A DNA stretch of 8,252 nucleotides, taken from Thermoleophilia bacterium (GTDB taxonomy: Bacteria > Actinomycetota > Thermoleophilia > Gaiellales > SKUG01). The translations under genes and the position numbers were made by a program. The DNA lies in contig JAOPYU010000109.1 in the NCBI GenBank assembly GCA_025964455.1, positions 1 through 8,252 on the forward strand, given 5' to 3'. The notes below the pieces were generated by a model that made no database searches, was not told the DNA's origin, and saw only the letters and a program-made list of their open reading frames with translations. This document shows positions 6,105 through 8,252 of the stretch, one piece after another; positions within the stretch are counted from its first letter, which is position 1, and each line of letters starts with the position of its first letter.

Positions 6105-6623
6105 ATGGGTGACAACAGGACCGAGACGGCGATCCTCGCGGGTGGCTGCTTCTGGGGCATGCAAGACCTGGTCCGCAAGCAGCCCGGTGTGCTCGACACG
6201 CGCGTCGGCTATACGGGCGGCGACGTGCCGAATGCGACGTACCGCAACCACGGCACCCACGCCGAAGCGATCGAGATCGTGTTCGATCCCGATCTCACCT
6301 CCTACCGCGACGTGCTCGAGTTCTTCTTCCAGATCCACGATCCGACCACACGGAACCGTCAGGGCAACGACCTGGGGATGTCATACCGGTCGGCCATCTA
6401 TTGGCTCGACGAGACCCAGCGCGACATTGCGCTCGACACGATCGCGGATGTGAACGCCTCCGGCCTGTGGCCCGGCGCCGTCGTGACCGAGGTCGAGCGC
6501 GCGGGGGAGTTCTGGGAGGCGGAGCCCGAGCACCAGGACTACCTGCAGCGCATCCCCGACGGCTACACGTGCCACTTCATCCGCCCGGGCTGGAAGCTGC
6601 CCCGGCGCGAACAGGTCGGCTAG
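6105..6623 (+). CDS. msrA: peptide-methionine (S)-S-oxide reductase MsrA
   Basis: Reduces methionine S-sulfoxide, free or in proteins, to methionine using thioredoxin-type donors; cytoplasmic repair of oxidative damage. The protein is 172 aa, the usual MsrA size. The GGCFWG motif with nucleophile Cys15 is intact, followed by VGYTGGD (34-40), [18 protein letters not shown] (45-62) with Glu54 in the acid position, and [23 protein letters not shown] (77-99). The segment written QGNDVGTQYRS in many MsrAs is [11 protein letters not shown] here. The only other Cys is Cys156 in GYTCHFIRP, the likely resolving residue. No fused MsrB domain is present and no msrB gene lies in the window. The start is fixed by GGAGG. 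The stop shares the CTAG at 6620-6623 with the stop of the convergent gene. Confidence 0.95.
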   Translation: MGDNRTETAILAGGCFWGMQDLVRKQPGVLDTRVGYTGGDVPNATYRNHGTHAEAIEIVFDPDLTSYRDVLEFFFQIHDPTTRNRQGNDLGMSYRSAIYWLDETQRDIALDTIADVNASGLWPGAVVTEVERAGEFWEAEPEHQDYLQRIPDGYTCHFIRPGWKLPRREQVG

Positions 6624-7204
6624 GTCGCCGAAGCGCCGCGTATGGAGTAGCGGTGCATGGTCACGCCGTCATCGAACTGCGCCTGTTCGAGCAGGTCCAG
6701 CTCGAGCGGTGTCTGGAGCCGGTCGAACAGCGGGCGACCTTCGCCCAGCACGACGGGGTGCGTGAACAGCAGCAGCTCGTCGAGCAACCCGCGCTCGAGC
6801 AGCTGGGTGGCGAGGTTCGCGCCGCCCACGCCGACGAAGCCGTCGGTCTCCGCCCGCAGCGTCGCGATCTGCTCGAACACGTCCTCGCCGCCGATGATCC
6901 GTGCGTGCTCCGATTCGGTGCGTGTGTTGGAGACCATCACCTTCGGCGTGCGGGTCCAGATGCGTCCGTACTCGCGCATCACCTCCGGCTGCTCCGGATC
7001 GTCTGCGGCAGTCGGCCAGAACGGCTCCATGATCTCGTGGATCCGGCGCCCCTCGATCATGAGTGCGAGCTGCGACGCGCGACGATTGAATTCCGCGTGG
7101 AGCGGCTCGCCGATGCGCATCCAGCCGCCACCACCGTCCTCGCCGTCGGCGCGCTCGATGCGCAGGTCGAGGGAGACGTTCATCCAGTACACGGTTCGGC
7201 CCAT
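6620..7204 (-). CDS. RibD C-terminal / dihydrofolate reductase-family protein
   Basis: A stand-alone domain related to the C-terminal reductase domain of RibD and to dihydrofolate reductase, expected to bind NAD(P)H; substrate unknown. Numbering from ATG 7204 (194 aa): [11 protein letters not shown] (3-13) is the first strand and loop, where many relatives have [24 protein letters not shown] (46-63); PKVMVSNT (87-94); [13 protein letters not shown] (124-136) is the glycine-rich nucleotide-binding loop; [19 protein letters not shown] (142-160) is the conserved C-terminal strand pair. No deaminase domain or other riboflavin gene is nearby, so a riboflavin role is unlikely. ATG 7204 begins close to the conserved strand, as is usual, but has only a weak GGCAGG upstream. 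ATG 7243 (13 more residues) has a better GGAGGG site, and GTG 7255 is also in frame. It converges on msrA with a 4-base overlap. Confidence 0.85.
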   Translation of the reverse strand: MGRTVYWMNVSLDLRIERADGEDGGGGWMRIGEPLHAEFNRRASQLALMIEGRRIHEIMEPFWPTAADDPEQPEVMREYGRIWTRTPKVMVSNTRTESEHARIIGGEDVFEQIATLRAETDGFVGVGGANLATQLLERGLLDELLLFTHPVVLGEGRPLFDRLQTPLELDLLEQAQFDDGVTMHRYSIRGASAT

Positions 7205-7230
7205 GTGCGCTGCCTGCCCCGATTGCGGGT

Positions 7231-7236
7231 AGGTGA
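7231..7236 (+). promoter_or_regulatory. Shine-Dalgarno site of the SnoaL-like gene
   Basis: AGGTGA lies 5 bases before ATG 7242 and supports that start over the in-frame GTG at 7233, which the site itself overlaps. Confidence 0.5.
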
Positions 7237-7241
7237 CGCGC

Positions 7242-7607
7242 ATGGTTCCCTCCACGCCACGTCAGCGATCGGTCCACCACTACGTGAGCGCCTACGGCGC
7301 GGGCGACTACGAGCGCGCGGCCGCGATCTTCACCGACGACGTCCAGTGGAACGTGTTCGGGCGCTTCGAGAGCGTCGGGCGGGACGACTACGTGCGCCAC
7401 ATGCACGACGATCGCGGCATCGGGCACCCGGACATCACGGTGACGCGGTACTTCGAGCTGGATGATGCGGTCATCGCCGAAGGTACCGTCTCACAGGAGC
7501 TCGTCGGCGGTGGCTCGCTCCGTCTCCGATTCCTCGACGTGTTCGAGTTCACCGGCGACCACGTGCACGAGCATCGCAGCTACGTGATGGCGGCTCCCCA
7601 GCAGTGA
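7242..7607 (+). CDS. SnoaL-like / NTF2-fold protein
   Basis: A 121-aa protein of the SnoaL-like (NTF2-fold) group. These small cone-shaped alpha+beta proteins act as cyclases, isomerases or hydrolases, or simply bind ligands; the function here is unknown. Typical signs are an N-terminal helical segment HHYVSAYGAGDYERAAAIFTDD, the following DVQWNVFGR strand, a central GRDDYVRHM helix, and two long C-terminal strands with LRLRFLDVFEF and HEHRSYVM. There is no Cys, signal peptide or membrane segment. The start chosen is ATG 7242, with AGGTGA 5 bases upstream; GTG 7233 would add three residues. The TGA stop overlaps the GTG start of the MFS gene (GTGA at 7604-7607), implying translational coupling. 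It diverges from the RibD-C-like gene with little or no intergenic space. Confidence 0.8.
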   Translation: MVPSTPRQRSVHHYVSAYGAGDYERAAAIFTDDVQWNVFGRFESVGRDDYVRHMHDDRGIGHPDITVTRYFELDDAVIAEGTVSQELVGGGSLRLRFLDVFEFTGDHVHEHRSYVMAAPQQ

Positions 7608-8252
7608 CACGCGAGCGGTCCACGATCCTCCCGGCGCTGGCGGCCTTCGCGGTCTTCGGCGCGTTCTGGGGAGCATGGGGCGCGAGCATCCCGCGAGTCC
7701 GTGACCAGGCCGGCGTCAGCGAGGCCGAGCTCGGGATCGCGCTGCTGTGCATCGGGGCAGGTGCGCTGCCGGCGATGCTGCTGACGGGGCGGCTCCTGGA
7801 CCGCGTCGGTGTGCGCCTCGCGGGGTTCGTGATCGCAGCGCTCGGCATCGCGGGGCTGGCGGCGACGCTCGCTGCCCATTCGTTCGTGAGCCTGGTGCTC
7901 GGGTTGCTTGCCGTCGGCGTCGCGAGCGGCGCGGCCGACGTCGCGATGAATTCGGTTGCTGGTCGAGCGGAACAGGATGCTGGGCGCCCCGTCATCACGC
8001 GCGCACACGGCGTGCTCTCGGCGTTCGTCGTGATCGGCAGCCTGGTGGCCGGCGCCGTCGCTGCGCAGGACCTGCCGCTCGAGCTGCCGTTCGCGGGCAT
8101 CGCCGCCGGCGCGCTCGCGGTGGGTGCGTGGATGCTGCGCGTGCTGCCTCCCGCCACCGCACACGCGGCGGGCGGCGACGTCACCCGGGCCGGCGTGCAC
8201 AGCGCGTTCGTCCCGCTGCTGCTGCTCGGCGTGCTGGGAGCGCTGGGATTCG
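7604..8252 (+). CDS. MFS transporter, N-terminal part (runs off window)
   Basis: A major facilitator superfamily membrane transporter, 216 codons open to the window end; substrate unknown. The GTG start overlaps the SnoaL-like stop by 4 bases. Hydrophobic segments that can span the membrane lie at about residues 9-29, 43-62, 71-91, 94-114, 135-154, 161-181 and 201-216, that is, the first six helices and the start of the seventh. TGRLLDRVGVR (61-71) is the loop 2-3 signature in a divergent form. WGAWGASIPRVRDQ (22-35) in helix 1 and GAADVAMNSVAG (109-120) at the end of helix 4 resemble the YbjJ-like/sugar-permease-like branch of MFS, which has a D-x-AMN motif. The hydrophilic stretch at 183-198 would be the central cytoplasmic loop. 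The 3' half lies outside the window. Confidence 0.88.
   Translation, partial: MTRERSTILPALAAFAVFGAFWGAWGASIPRVRDQAGVSEAELGIALLCIGAGALPAMLLTGRLLDRVGVRLAGFVIAALGIAGLAATLAAHSFVSLVLGLLAVGVASGAADVAMNSVAGRAEQDAGRPVITRAHGVLSAFVVIGSLVAGAVAAQDLPLELPFAGIAAGALAVGAWMLRVLPPATAHAAGGDVTRAGVHSAFVPLLLLGVLGALGF

Noticed and set aside
6620..7204. Riboflavin biosynthesis gene ribD
   Set aside because: Only the C-terminal reductase-like domain is present, with no deaminase domain and no other rib gene in the window, so a stand-alone RibD-C/DHFR-like protein is the safer call.
7549..8200. Two long leftward open frames at the right end
   Set aside because: They are shadows of the MFS gene, whose rightward frame has six clear membrane segments and MFS-type motifs and is simply open to the window edge.
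1..8252. Defence system, CRISPR array, mobile element, tRNA/rRNA or riboswitch
   Set aside because: I looked for regularly spaced repeats, transposase or integrase motifs, terminal inverted repeats and tRNA-like folds on both strands and found none. The EEP protein could in principle act in defence, but no partner gene supports that.

Overview
The window is GC-rich bacterial DNA with densely packed genes, almost all third codon positions G or C, GTG/TTG starts and Shine-Dalgarno sites. This fits a high-GC actinobacterium. A Thermoleophilia/Solirubrobacterales-like origin is my guess from the protein repertoire; no marker gene is present. I see no rRNA, tRNA, CRISPR array, integrase, transposase or phage gene, and no stretch over 300 bases without a gene.

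Layout. Positions 1-45 are the last codons of an upstream gene. Positions 58-1774 hold a rightward group: an alpha/beta hydrolase, a 78-residue hydrophilic protein of unknown function and a ferritin-like di-iron protein. Next comes a GH26-type glycoside hydrolase (about 1822/1875-2900) whose signal-peptide region looks frameshifted. It converges, with a 6-base overlap, on a leftward DUF72 (YecE-like) gene. A leftward endonuclease/exonuclease/phosphatase (EEP) domain protein follows, with an uncertain start and a Pro/Ser/Ala-rich N-terminal linker. From a shared intergenic region a rightward class III aminotransferase diverges, followed by msrA (methionine sulfoxide reductase A). msrA ends in a 4-base convergent overlap with a leftward RibD-C/dihydrofolate-reductase-like gene. 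Nearly start-to-start with that gene is a SnoaL-like (NTF2-fold) gene, whose stop overlaps the GTG start of an MFS transporter cut by the window end.

How the genes fit together. Most look like independent accessory or housekeeping functions rather than one pathway. The ferritin-like protein and MsrA both suit oxidative-stress and iron handling, but they are not adjacent. The SnoaL-MFS overlap indicates translational coupling, and the hydrolase/small protein/ferritin-like run may be one transcript. I do not see a convincing undescribed multi-gene system. The most useful observations are the probable frameshift at the GH26 leader, the uncharacterised 78-residue gene upstream of the ferritin-like gene, the possible use of one CATG as a start codon on both strands, and departures from consensus in the GH26 and aminotransferase motifs.
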